This document shows, piece after piece, positions 8,203-16,913 of a stretch of 64,000 nucleotides of DNA. The stretch comes from Taishania sp037189645 (GTDB lineage Bacteria; Bacteroidota; Bacteroidia; Flavobacteriales_D; Crocinitomicaceae): positions 11,773 to 75,772 of the forward strand of contig JBBCIY010000012.1 of the NCBI GenBank assembly GCA_037189645.1, in the 5' to 3' direction. Made by a program: the position numbers and the translations under genes. The notes beneath the pieces are model-generated. The model did no database searches. It worked only from the letters and a program-made list of their open reading frames with translations, and was not told the origin of the DNA. Position 1 is the stretch's first letter; every line of letters begins with the position of its first letter.

Positions 8203-8352
8203 TTATTCAGAATAAAACTTTATTGTAATGGGTATTCCCTCTTCATTAAAAAATTGTGTTAATTGCGTTACCGCTTTTTGGTCAGAAACTAACCATTCGA
8301 CTTCAAGCCCATGTTTTTGGATTGTATAGCTCTGTCCAAAGTATCGGAGTAT
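8203..8352 (-). pseudogene. C-terminal remnant of an immunity-like gene
   Basis: An open frame from 8352 to the stop at 8203 encodes about 49 residues of clearly protein-like sequence (SYTIQKHGLEVEWLVSDQ and then FFNEEGIPITIKFYSE), but it has an in-frame stop upstream and no start codon. It sits between the SUKH gene and the next start at 8200. It looks like the tail of a deleted gene, left when one toxin/immunity cassette replaced another. Confidence 0.45.
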
Positions 8353-8367
8353 CTATATTCACTGCTA

Positions 8368-8871
8368 CTATTCCCAATATTTTTCCCCCTCCGAGCTAGA
8401 ATACTTAATTAAAAATTGGTGAAAATTTGTTGCTACTTTTGGCCAATTTTTTCTTGTTTCAATGGGAAGTCCAATGTATAATGATTCAAAATCGTTAAGT
8501 TTATCACAAGAAATAACTAGTAAATCAGAGTCACCTAAAAATCGGCCAATAATAAGATCATTCTTTTGAATATCATCGGGTCGTTCACTTTTCTGCTCAT
8601 TTGTAAGCAATATGGCTTCCTCAGGTGAAAGGATCTCTAACCCCCATTGACTATATTCCGAATCTTTGAATAAAGTTGCTGTTTCTGAAATAGACCAAAA
8701 CTCTGCTAATTCTCTTGATACATCAAATGGTATATTTTTTATTACATCCTTTGTTGCTCCTATGGAAGAAAATGTACATAATAGCTTTAAAATCGTTTTT
8801 TCTCCCCCATGAATAGCATGCTTTGGGGTATTCCATTTCTCCTTTAAGGATTCTATAATATCTTTTATCAT
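8368..8871 (-). CDS. SUKH (SMI1/KNR4-like) immunity protein
   Basis: The ATG at 8871 overlaps the toxin stop by four bases (ATGA) and gives 167 residues; the upstream in-frame start at 8892 would sit inside the toxin gene. The sequence has the SUKH pattern: LAEFWSISETATLF near the start, a WGLEILSPEEA strand-helix unit, DLIIGRFLGDSDLLVIS, and a final GLPIETRKNWPKVATNFHQFL helix. SUKH proteins are known antidotes for nuclease toxins, HNH types included, and this gene is directly coupled to an effector with an HNH tip. It should act in the cytoplasm by binding that tip. Confidence 0.8.
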   Translation of the reverse strand: MIKDIIESLKEKWNTPKHAIHGGEKTILKLLCTFSSIGATKDVIKNIPFDVSRELAEFWSISETATLFKDSEYSQWGLEILSPEEAILLTNEQKSERPDDIQKNDLIIGRFLGDSDLLVISCDKLNDFESLYIGLPIETRKNWPKVATNFHQFLIKYSSSEGEKYWE

Positions 8872-11800
8872 AACTCTCCGAATTGTCTCCAAAAATTATT
8901 AAACTCTTTATGTGTAATTGTCCTTTCCACAGGAACTAAATTCCAAAAATCATTTGTGCCACCAAATTCTCTTGGTTTTATATGATGAATATCATATTTG
9001 TCCCATCCACCAATTGGAGTTTGATATCCTCGATCGTACCATTCTTTAATAAACTTTGCTCTGTCATTTGTAGTCCAAGTTACCCTCATATTTTTATGAA
9101 CAACTTTTTCAACATAAGGCAAAGATATATTTTTTCCAGTTCTAGGATCGACAGCTTTTGGATATAAACTAATTTTAGCTTGAACCTTAGCTGTTAAGTT
9201 TGATGTTCCCTCCATTACCTCATCCGCATATTTTGTCACTCCGCTTTCCACTCCTTCTTTTCCTTCTTTCCAGGCTTGTTTTACCAGTTTAAGCTCTTCA
9301 GGGTCAGTAATGATTTTATTCCAGGAGCGTTGTACAATAATCAGGAATTGCTCGAAGTTGAACACTCCTTCCCGGATTTTAAAATAGGCCATGCGGGTGA
9401 GTGGGCCCAGCATTTTGGGGTTAATACCACTGTTAATGGTTGGATTCAGGGCAAATTTTCTGAAGTCTTTAACAGCATTGTAATACCCTATTCGGGCATC
9501 AGCTGCATGAATAACTGTACGGCTTATTTGGGCATCCAGTTGACCGGTTGTTTCAAGTTGAATTACCGTCTTTTTAAATGCAGCCAAATCTCCGATTTCA
9601 TCCAGGGATATAACAGCTTTTTTAAAGGATGTGAGCGTTTTCAACGATTTGAATAAAGGTCCTATATCCAAACCAAGTCCCACTATAGCCAGTACCACCC
9701 AAATAAAACTCGGTTCGGAGGAAAGCCCCAAAGCTGCGTATGCGGATTTGCGTTCGTAATCATTGATGGTTTCATAAGCCGAGTAGGCTCCTAGCGCGAA
9801 GGCACCGAAGGCGGCAAAAGAAGTTCCCGCAGCACTCAGACCCGCCGCAGCACCCAACGGACCTGCCAGGATCGCTAATGCAATGGTCACAATAGCCAGT
9901 ATGATGTTCCAGATTAACTCGCGCCTTTGTTTTGCCTTCATGGCATCTTGAATGATATATCCCGGGAAGGTTTTCGGGTTCAGACCAAGGTGCTGAAACG
10001 CAACAGGCATTAGTTTATTTAAGATGTAAACTTCTTCGGTTCCCTCGTCCTTAATTAATTGTTTTCTTGATTCTTTTACATCATTCTTCCTTTTATGGAT
10101 ATAACCAACTAATATTCTTTGAAGTTCTTGTGAAGACCGAACCTCTCCTAAAGCTTTTTTATCTAATTGATCTTTAGCTGGGAATGCCAGATCATCAAAA
10201 ACAGGATAATCATCATAAAGTAGTGTTAATTGCTCACGTCCGGCAAGTTGCAGCTCTTCTACCCTCTGTTTTGATTTTTTAATTTGTGTGTTTTCTTTTT
10301 CTGTTCTGACTCTTTTGGGAGTGGTTTCAAGAGTACTGGGTGTATTTGACTGTGTATTCAAATGCATATCTGTCAGGTAATCTGCATGAGGAGCTAACTC
10401 CTTTACAATTTTTCGGTAGGGTTCCATTCGTTTATACAGGTTATCCAACTTAACCGGATCATTGAAATCATTAAGAGCTTTGTCCAGTTGTTTATCATAA
10501 ATATCTACCAGTTCAAGAGCGTATGCAGTGGTTGCCAACCGAAATCCTTTTTCAAAATCATCCAGGGTTTGTTTATATTCCTCAATACCTCCTTCAAAAC
10601 CATGTTTTTTCAGTAAATCCGTTAACTTGTTATATTCTCGTTCTATATATAGAACTCCACGCTTTTCCCTGTACAAAAGATAAGCGTCCTCGGTTCCTAT
10701 TAATTTGTCTCTGGCTTCTTCAAAATTCTGTACATTTTGGGTTCGTTTCAGTTTGCCTGAATGATAATCTTTTACAGTTTGCCGTTCGGCTTCGTTCATT
10801 CTCTGCTCTAAGCCGTTGATAATTTGCTGTGCTTTTTCTTCAAACTCCCTTAAACGAATTGCAAGATTTACTTCGATTTCTGAAAGTTGTTGCTGGTTGA
10901 TTTTGAAATAGGTAGATACTTCGGTATTCATTTGTTTTTTTGAACGGTCTACGTCGTGAATAATTGATCTGTAATGATCTTCCCGAAGTTGTAACTGTGC
11001 CTGAACACCTGATTCCTTTATTTTTCCATAGCTTTCCTCTCCATTTTTAATCAATGTGCCCAGAAACAAGGTGTTTTGCTCTGCTAAAAGAGTAAATTCC
11101 GAAAAAATAAGTTGATTAAGTTCATCAAGCCCGGCCTTGTTTTGTTCATCTTGAGCGTTAAGCACACCGGATGCCTGAAATAATAATGGAGTCAATTCTT
11201 TTTCAGTTGTTTCTATTGATGCACTTATTTTTTTTGCTTTAGGAGTTCTTATACCACTTTGATCCCTAGTGAATTCTTCCAGCCTTATTCTTGAACTTTC
11301 GAACAATTCATCAGAACTTGCAGTTAGCTTATTAATTGCTTCAATATAAAAACCATTCACGATTGTTTCCTGTTTTTCTCCGAATTCATTCAACTGTTGG
11401 TAATAGAGATCAAGTGTATCAGTTAAAGCCTGGATTATTCCGAGTGTAATTTCGTCTATGTGTGTGTAATAATCCTGCATCAGAATCTTTGCTGCTTTTT
11501 TATCAAGTGCTGCTTTGTCATCTAAAAGATCAAGTGTTTCCCTGTAAATTCTTCGTATTTCGGCATTCACACTTCCTGTATTCTCAAGAAGGTTTGATTC
11601 CTGATGTTGTTTAGTAAAAAAATCTTCCGATATATTTTCGTAATTTCCATAAGCCTCTTCAACTGTTTGTACTCCTAAAACCGATAGCTCCATTTCAGCA
11701 ATTTGAGAAGCTTTAACAGAAGCTTCAGCTTTACTTTCTTGGATCATAGAAGTAAATAATCCGTCTTTTAAATGAGATTCATAGCGTTCTCTTCCTTTAT

Positions 11801-13169
11801 CACGGATCTTTTTTGAGAAGCCAGGTAGGAGCATTTCAACACTACTTTTAAATTCTTTGTAAAGTTTTTCAATCCCAATTTGCTGATTATTATATATTTC
11901 AGCAATTTTATCTTGGGTATGCAGCCAGTAAGATTCCAGTTTTTCTTTTTGTGATTCGGTATTTTTATTAATGACTGTTAAACTTCCATGATAATACTTC
12001 AGAATATCTTTTTTAATCGACTCAGCGTTAGCTTTGATGTCAGTAATTTTTACAGATGTCAGACTCTTTTTTTTCAATGCTTCTTCCGATAAGCTCCTAT
12101 TTATTTTATTAAGCAATGTTTGAGCATTCTCTTCAAGTTTACTTTTTGATTGTTGAATTTCATTAGTTATGCTGTGTAATTTTCCAGCAGACTCCTGTAA
12201 GAATTGTGTAGCCTGCTGTCCGGCCAGTATTCTTTTTTCTTCCCTTTTTTTCTTTCGTATAAGAAAATTTTTCGATAGTGAATATTCAATATTTACAGAA
12301 GTAAGGTGACTGATATTATAATCCTCTATTGTTACATTGCTTACCTCAGCAGGTTCTCTTTCAAAATGTGATAAAATAATTTTGTCGGACACAAGCATTC
12401 CATAAGTATTGTAACCTCTTAATTGCGTAGGATCTTCCGTTATTTGAACCCAAATATCCTGTGGACTTGCATTTTTATTTAAATAAATAATCGCTGCCAG
12501 CTGATCCTGTAACTTCATATTTTGAGGTCCACTTCCATCGCTTCCGAAGTATTCTTTAAGCTTTTCAAAAGAATATCCTTCAACGCTCTGGAAATAATCA
12601 TCAGCAAACTGCTTAGGTTTGTACTCCTTTTTTGACCGTACTTTTGCTTCATTTCCCTGCTGCCTTGTATGCACCAACTCATGCGCCAGTAATTCCTTCC
12701 CTTCACTGGAATGAGTATCAAAATTCCCCTCCTTAAAATAAATATCCTGATCATGTGTAAATGCCTTAGCATTAATATCTTCGCTCATTTGGTTGGCATT
12801 GGAATCAGTATGAACCCGAACATCACTTAAATCCGTATTCATTTTTTCTTCCATTTCGCTTTTAATGGAATCATCCAATTGCTGTCCACCTCCTTTACTA
12901 CTTTGCAGCGGAACCGAAATGTTATTTTCCTGTTCAGTGGCTTGCTCTTCTGCTTTTCCCTGCAGGCTCATTCCGGTAGAAGAAAGGTTATCCGCATTTA
13001 TCCCAGCTCCATGTGCAATTGAATTTGCAGCATCATCTGCCTCACGTTCCATCGGATCTGTCTCTGACACATCTCCCATCACATGCTGCTCCCTTCTCCG
13101 AAGTAAAGCAAGCTCTTCCCGGGAATTATCCTCCTCCCTACGCGTCTGATATGCATTATAACTGTACAT
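8868..13169 (-). CDS. DUF4157 eCIS effector with C-terminal HNH nuclease tip
   Basis: The product has 1433 residues. Residues about 93-172 form a DUF4157 domain with a zincin-like HELVH motif at 163-167; DUF4157 is a hallmark of eCIS cargo loci. Residues about 280-1070 are a very long charged helical stalk. Residues about 1080-1166 hold two hydrophobic, Ala/Gly-rich segments that could insert into membrane. After a conserved junction (about 1272-1305) the last 128 residues are a swappable tip with an HNH signature (YDIHHIKPREFGG at about 1392-1404, then NDFWNL and a later THKEFNNFW). The start codon overlaps the AAA+ stop (TGATG) and the stop overlaps the SUKH start (ATGA). I infer injected nuclease activity. 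The stalk could also act as a tape measure. Confidence 0.85.
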   Translation of the reverse strand: MYSYNAYQTRREEDNSREELALLRRREQHVMGDVSETDPMEREADDAANSIAHGAGINADNLSSTGMSLQGKAEEQATEQENNISVPLQSSKGGGQQLDDSIKSEMEEKMNTDLSDVRVHTDSNANQMSEDINAKAFTHDQDIYFKEGNFDTHSSEGKELLAHELVHTRQQGNEAKVRSKKEYKPKQFADDYFQSVEGYSFEKLKEYFGSDGSGPQNMKLQDQLAAIIYLNKNASPQDIWVQITEDPTQLRGYNTYGMLVSDKIILSHFEREPAEVSNVTIEDYNISHLTSVNIEYSLSKNFLIRKKKREEKRILAGQQATQFLQESAGKLHSITNEIQQSKSKLEENAQTLLNKINRSLSEEALKKKSLTSVKITDIKANAESIKKDILKYYHGSLTVINKNTESQKEKLESYWLHTQDKIAEIYNNQQIGIEKLYKEFKSSVEMLLPGFSKKIRDKGRERYESHLKDGLFTSMIQESKAEASVKASQIAEMELSVLGVQTVEEAYGNYENISEDFFTKQHQESNLLENTGSVNAEIRRIYRETLDLLDDKAALDKKAAKILMQDYYTHIDEITLGIIQALTDTLDLYYQQLNEFGEKQETIVNGFYIEAINKLTASSDELFESSRIRLEEFTRDQSGIRTPKAKKISASIETTEKELTPLLFQASGVLNAQDEQNKAGLDELNQLIFSEFTLLAEQNTLFLGTLIKNGEESYGKIKESGVQAQLQLREDHYRSIIHDVDRSKKQMNTEVSTYFKINQQQLSEIEVNLAIRLREFEEKAQQIINGLEQRMNEAERQTVKDYHSGKLKRTQNVQNFEEARDKLIGTEDAYLLYREKRGVLYIEREYNKLTDLLKKHGFEGGIEEYKQTLDDFEKGFRLATTAYALELVDIYDKQLDKALNDFNDPVKLDNLYKRMEPYRKIVKELAPHADYLTDMHLNTQSNTPSTLETTPKRVRTEKENTQIKKSKQRVEELQLAGREQLTLLYDDYPVFDDLAFPAKDQLDKKALGEVRSSQELQRILVGYIHKRKNDVKESRKQLIKDEGTEEVYILNKLMPVAFQHLGLNPKTFPGYIIQDAMKAKQRRELIWNIILAIVTIALAILAGPLGAAAGLSAAGTSFAAFGAFALGAYSAYETINDYERKSAYAALGLSSEPSFIWVVLAIVGLGLDIGPLFKSLKTLTSFKKAVISLDEIGDLAAFKKTVIQLETTGQLDAQISRTVIHAADARIGYYNAVKDFRKFALNPTINSGINPKMLGPLTRMAYFKIREGVFNFEQFLIIVQRSWNKIITDPEELKLVKQAWKEGKEGVESGVTKYADEVMEGTSNLTAKVQAKISLYPKAVDPRTGKNISLPYVEKVVHKNMRVTWTTNDRAKFIKEWYDRGYQTPIGGWDKYDIHHIKPREFGGTNDFWNLVPVERTITHKEFNNFWRQFGEL
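9255..9354 (-). repeat. 100-bp direct repeat, copy 2 (intact junction)
   Basis: This is the in-gene copy of the stalk/tip junction of the DUF4157 effector, 97 of 100 bases identical to 7699-7798 and in the same orientation. The intervening 1.5 kb holds the HNH tip, the SUKH gene and immunity debris, so recombination between the copies would delete the current tip and connect the displaced one. Confidence 0.9.
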
Positions 13170-14575
13170 CAGGGCGTTCTGTTTTCCTTAATAAACTCTT
13201 TACGGATACTTTCCTGCAACCAGTCGTGATGGATTTCTTTCGTATCGTGATCCAGTGCACACAAGCATGCATCTTTAAGGATATTGGCAATGTTGGCTCC
13301 CGAAAACTCCAGCGTTGACAGTTTTTCCATACTAATGGATTTCTCATAAGTAAACGGAGTGGGAAGCAGGTTCGCCCATAACTGTTTCCGTTCATTTTCT
13401 TTCGGTGCCGGAAAATAAATAATGGACTGGAACCGGCGGGTCATCGCACTGTCAATGTTGTTTTTCAGGTTCGTTGCCAGAATGGTCAGTCCCTTATGTT
13501 CTTCCATCCGTTGCAGCAAATAACTCACCTCCAGATTGGCCCATTTATCCTGGGAAGAATTCACAGAAGTCCGTTTACTGAACAGGGAATCTGCTTCGTC
13601 GAAGAACAGTATCCAGTCTTTTCCCTGCGCCCTGTCAAACAGATAAGCCAGGTTTTTCTCCGTTTCACCGATGTACTTGGAAACAATCATAGAAAGATCG
13701 ACACGGAATACGTCCTTCCCGTATTTTTTCCCGATGAGCTTTGCCGTTAACGACTTTCCCGTTCCGGGAGGGCCGTAAAACAGGCAGGGATAAGAAACAT
13801 TGAACATGCTGTTGGATGCAATGAGCGCATCACCGTGCTCTACCCAGCGCATAATTTCCCGGATACTTTTCGACGTCCGGTCTTCCAGCACCAGGTGTTC
13901 CCAATCAAGTCCTGTGGTTACCCAGGTCGCAGGAAAAGCCCTCCCGTAATCAGGCCTGGGTCTGTTTCCCGACTGGAAGTAATGAAGGTATTCCTGTGTG
14001 AGCGTAGGAACAAAATACAGCTCGTTTTGTTCCAGTGTATTTTGAGCGATGAAACGGATGATTCCTTCTTTAGACAATTTACCATTGGCATGGACAGCCA
14101 TTTTGTAGTAAACGGAGTTGATCTTATCATCGCCTGCCAGAAGGAACAGAATGGTTTGCAGAGTGGGAATGAAATTCGTATACATCAGGTCGATATATCC
14201 CCCAAACTCAGGATACAGCAATCTGACATGGTTCTTTTCATCACGCAGCAACCGTGTCAGCTTTTCCGGTGCAAGAAGAGGAATGACAGATCCTATCAGC
14301 AGTAAGCGTTCAGCAGGAGACAAGTCAAGTTCACGGATAAGTTGCGCATAAGCAGATTCCTCTGAAAGCATCGGCGGCATATACCCTGTGAAAGAAAACT
14401 TCTTGCCGGTTTCCAATTCTTCAATCCTGCCTCTCACAATCTGCATCAGCCATTCCATATCTGAAATAACAGCATCGGTAAGTGATGTTATCTCCTGGAT
14501 AGTGGGTAGCTTCATTGTGCGATTGTATTGAAAAGCACTGGTGTAATCTTGCTGTCTTTCGTAATCGTTTTCCAT
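13169..14575 (-). CDS. AAA+ ATPase, Afp15/Pvc15-like (copy A)
   Basis: The start at 14575 (MENDYERQ) aligns with the start of the paralogue at 4733; the longer frame to 14650 runs into the promoter motif and is not used. The 468 residues show the same layout as copy B: a helical N-terminal domain, Walker A GPPGTGKS, Walker B ILFFDEAD, sensor ATN and RRF arginine region, with very similar sequence throughout the ATPase core and more divergence in residues 100-210. It opens the operon that carries the DUF4157 effector and its antidote, and is coupled to the effector by a TGATG overlap. Role as for copy B: particle assembly or cargo handling, inferred. Confidence 0.9.
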   Translation of the reverse strand: MENDYERQQDYTSAFQYNRTMKLPTIQEITSLTDAVISDMEWLMQIVRGRIEELETGKKFSFTGYMPPMLSEESAYAQLIRELDLSPAERLLLIGSVIPLLAPEKLTRLLRDEKNHVRLLYPEFGGYIDLMYTNFIPTLQTILFLLAGDDKINSVYYKMAVHANGKLSKEGIIRFIAQNTLEQNELYFVPTLTQEYLHYFQSGNRPRPDYGRAFPATWVTTGLDWEHLVLEDRTSKSIREIMRWVEHGDALIASNSMFNVSYPCLFYGPPGTGKSLTAKLIGKKYGKDVFRVDLSMIVSKYIGETEKNLAYLFDRAQGKDWILFFDEADSLFSKRTSVNSSQDKWANLEVSYLLQRMEEHKGLTILATNLKNNIDSAMTRRFQSIIYFPAPKENERKQLWANLLPTPFTYEKSISMEKLSTLEFSGANIANILKDACLCALDHDTKEIHHDWLQESIRKEFIKENRTP

Positions 14576-14611
14576 AGTTGATGAGAAGAAAAAGCCATTA
14601 AAATCGTGGCT

Positions 14612-14674
14612 TTCAATTTTCGGAAAAACATGAAAAAAAATCAAGGACACAGAAGAATCTTTTCAGACATTGAA
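14612..14674 (-). promoter_or_regulatory. Shared eCIS promoter block, copy 3
   Basis: On the plus strand, GGACAC at 14645-14650 and AGACAT at 14665-14670 start exactly 20 bp apart. TTCAATTTTCGGAAAAACA lies at 14612-14630. It controls the minus-strand ATPase/DUF4157 operon starting at 14575. Confidence 0.65.
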
Positions 14675-14980
14675 AATGGGAATCATCAACCAAATTCGTC
14701 TCAGAAAAATAATACAAAATACTGTACTACAATTAATTAAAACTAAAAAAGGAATTTAATAATCAGACACAAATACAAAGCTATTTACTTTTCCAAATGA
14801 AAACCACAAACAAATAAAAATACTGATAATCAATGATATAATTGAGCTGTTTTAGTTTGTTCGATTGTGTCATGCTTTTGTTTTTTAGAATAGTAAAATG
14901 GTCGTTTAACAGTAGCTCATGTCCTCAAAAAATAAATTAACACACTAAAAATAAATAACTTAAACAAATATAAATCATCT
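14675..14980. other. AT-rich spacer between divergent eCIS operons
   Basis: About 300 bp between the two promoter motifs of the divergent operons, very A+T-rich with A and T tracts. I see no gene, stable hairpin or further copy of the 20-bp-spaced repeat here. Confidence 0.6.
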
Positions 14981-15012
14981 TTTGTGTCTAAAATTCTGAT
15001 TTTGTGTCCTTG
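14981..15012 (+). promoter_or_regulatory. Shared eCIS motif upstream of the structural operon
   Basis: GTGTCT at 14984-14989 and GTGTCCTTGA at 15004-15013 start exactly 20 bp apart, the same bipartite repeat found upstream of the three minus-strand units and in the same orientation relative to transcription. It ends about 85 bp before the ATG at 15097. The gene-proximal second block seen in the other copies is only weakly present (around 15023-15040). Confidence 0.6.
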
Positions 15013-15096
15013 ATATATTCATCATTTGGGAAGAAATTTACAACAGGATTTTGAACTCTATCAATAAGTTATGTAAACGCTACTAATGAATTTAAA

Positions 15097-16296
15097 ATGG
15101 CAATTGTTTCAGACACTATTCTAAAATCATTCTTCAAAACGGGAGATAAACCCACAGAATCGCAGTTTTCAGCGCTCATTGACTCAATGGTCAATAAACT
15201 GGATGATGCTCAACTGCTGGGGCTTCGTGTATATGATCCGCAAAGAGTATATGTGAGGGGAGATGCCACACTCTTTAATCTTTCCATTTATACATGTATT
15301 GCCATGCAAACTACCGGAACATTCGTTTCGGGAGATTGGGAAAAAGTTGCAGGAGGAACGGAAGGCGGACTTACTTACAAAGGAACATGGGAAGCTAATG
15401 ACAATATCCCCGATCTGACAGCCCTCACACCTTCCAATGGCGATTACTATGTTGTGTCAGTAGCGGGAGAAACGGATTTGAGTGGTATTACCAGCTGGGA
15501 AGTTGGAGATTGGGCGATTTACAATGGAGACTTCTGGCAGAAAATTAATAACAGCGGTATTGTTACATCCGGATCCGATTATGATGTAGAAGGGGTTGGT
15601 GTATATGGAGAATTGATCGGTACGGTATTAACATTTAAACGATTAGCCAGTCCGCTTCAATCTGTTTCCATTTCTGATGATTCGAACGAGAAACAGGTTT
15701 TGCTGGATATCAACTTTGGTGATGAGACTGTTTCAGAGACGCGAACCTGGTCGTCAAAAAAAATACAGAATGACCTTCAGCTAAAAGCAAACCGGGTAAG
15801 TGGTGCCGTTGCAGGAAACTTTGTATCACTGGATGAGAATGGGAATATCCAGGACAGCGGAAAGTCTGCAGATGATTTTATGCCCGCAGGCGGTGGAGGC
15901 GGATCACAAGTATCTCTGACAGGAAACGCAAGCTCAGAAAAAGTCAGCCAAAACAGAACAGCAACGTTCATGTCCAAGTTGAAAATGGAATTTACTCCTG
16001 CATCCTCAGGATTATACATGGGTTACTGGTATTTCGAATTGGGTTCAAATGAGCAGGGAGTGCAAATGGAGGCAAAAGTAACACTGAACGGACAAACAAT
16101 GGGCGAAACAATGCTCATTTCCCGGCATGCGATATCAAGTGCATACGAATCCGTATCGGGAATGAAGATAGAGAACCTGGTAGGGGGAACAGATTATGCG
16201 CTGGAGATCCAATTCAGGAAACGCGTTAGTGAAGTGATCCCGGTAGGGCCTTTCTGCCTTATCCGTAGAGCAAGATTAGTGGTTTTTAAAGCATAA
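15097..16296 (+). CDS. eCIS fibre-like protein with shared N-terminal anchor
   Basis: This 399-residue protein opens the structural operon. Residues 1-55 (TILKSFFKTGDKPTESQF) resemble residues 1-55 of the long fibre at 29201, suggesting a common module that docks to the baseplate or cap. Residues 55-160 resemble small carbohydrate-binding-like strands seen in phage fibres (YKGTWEANDNIPDL, GDYYVVSVAGETDLSG). A Gly-rich linker near 268-273 leads to a C-terminal beta-sandwich-like head (280-399). It may be a short tail fibre or a particle-surface adhesin. The assignment rests on sequence character and operon position. Confidence 0.65.
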   Translation: MAIVSDTILKSFFKTGDKPTESQFSALIDSMVNKLDDAQLLGLRVYDPQRVYVRGDATLFNLSIYTCIAMQTTGTFVSGDWEKVAGGTEGGLTYKGTWEANDNIPDLTALTPSNGDYYVVSVAGETDLSGITSWEVGDWAIYNGDFWQKINNSGIVTSGSDYDVEGVGVYGELIGTVLTFKRLASPLQSVSISDDSNEKQVLLDINFGDETVSETRTWSSKKIQNDLQLKANRVSGAVAGNFVSLDENGNIQDSGKSADDFMPAGGGGGSQVSLTGNASSEKVSQNRTATFMSKLKMEFTPASSGLYMGYWYFELGSNEQGVQMEAKVTLNGQTMGETMLISRHAISSAYESVSGMKIENLVGGTDYALEIQFRKRVSEVIPVGPFCLIRRARLVVFKA

Positions 16297-16299
16297 AAA

Positions 16300-16902
16300 A
16301 TGATTGACACGGCATTGAAATTTTTAAAATGTGAGATGGAAGAATACCTGTCGCTGGTTTGCGGGAATACCGTTAACGAAGAGGGTTTCATTGTTCTCAG
16401 CAATGTCGCCAGCAAAGACGGAGACTGGGCTATTCCTGCCAACAAAATCGGGATGTCGCTGATCAATATCGAAGAAGAACGCATTCTGAAAGACCAGGTC
16501 TTTGAACACAGAAATACCGAAGGAGTTTATGAACGCTACAATCCGAACATCAAATTGAACCTGTATGTGCTGTTCTGTGCCAATTTTGTCAATTCTACAG
16601 ACCAGACTTCAATATATGGAGAAGGATTAAAACAGCTGTCTCACGTCATTGCTTACTTCCAGGGAAAGAATGTATTCACTCCCGATAATTCTCCGGGAAT
16701 GAATCCGGCACTTCAGAGACTGATCGTAGATATGTATTCCTATTCGTTTGAGCAGCAATACAATTTCTGGTCCATACTGGGAGCGAAATACCTTCCTTCG
16801 GTACTCTATAAGGTACGCCTGGTGACTTACCAGGAACGTATCGTAGCAAGCCAGAATGTAGCAATAACAGATGTGGGAATAACAACAGGAGATACCAACT
16901 GA
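16300..16902 (+). CDS. Pvc16/Afp16-like tail cap protein (DUF4255 N-terminal domain)
   Basis: The 200-residue product matches the Pvc16_N/DUF4255 pattern: MIDTALKFLKCEMEEYL start, a LINIEEERILKDQ segment and an LNLYVLFCANF core, followed by HVIAYFQGKNVFTPDNSP. In Afp and PVC particles this protein ends the sheath and tube at the distal end and fixes particle length. It starts 3 bp after the fibre gene and 11 bp before the next gene. It ends in a Thr/Asn-rich tail. The family call is strong, and the capping role follows from homologous systems. Confidence 0.85.
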   Translation: MIDTALKFLKCEMEEYLSLVCGNTVNEEGFIVLSNVASKDGDWAIPANKIGMSLINIEEERILKDQVFEHRNTEGVYERYNPNIKLNLYVLFCANFVNSTDQTSIYGEGLKQLSHVIAYFQGKNVFTPDNSPGMNPALQRLIVDMYSYSFEQQYNFWSILGAKYLPSVLYKVRLVTYQERIVASQNVAITDVGITTGDTN

Positions 16903-16913
16903 AAACAGAAAAC

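Noticed and set aside
7699..9354. 100-bp repeat as an insertion-sequence end or phage attachment site
   Set aside because: Both copies are in the same orientation, encode the same protein segment in frame, and no recombinase or transposase lies nearby.
7720..9656. Two plus-strand frames (from 7720 and from 9276) that begin with the same 20-odd residues
   Set aside because: They are the antisense reading of the 100-bp repeat within the effector and its displaced tip; the minus strand carries the coding signal.
12515..13395. Overlapping frames on both strands at the start of the DUF4157 gene
   Set aside because: They are shadows of the effector and ATPase genes, with skewed composition and no domain pattern.
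14576..14650. Longer start for the AAA+ ATPase copy A
   Set aside because: The extra 25 residues overlap the conserved promoter block and have no counterpart in the paralogue.
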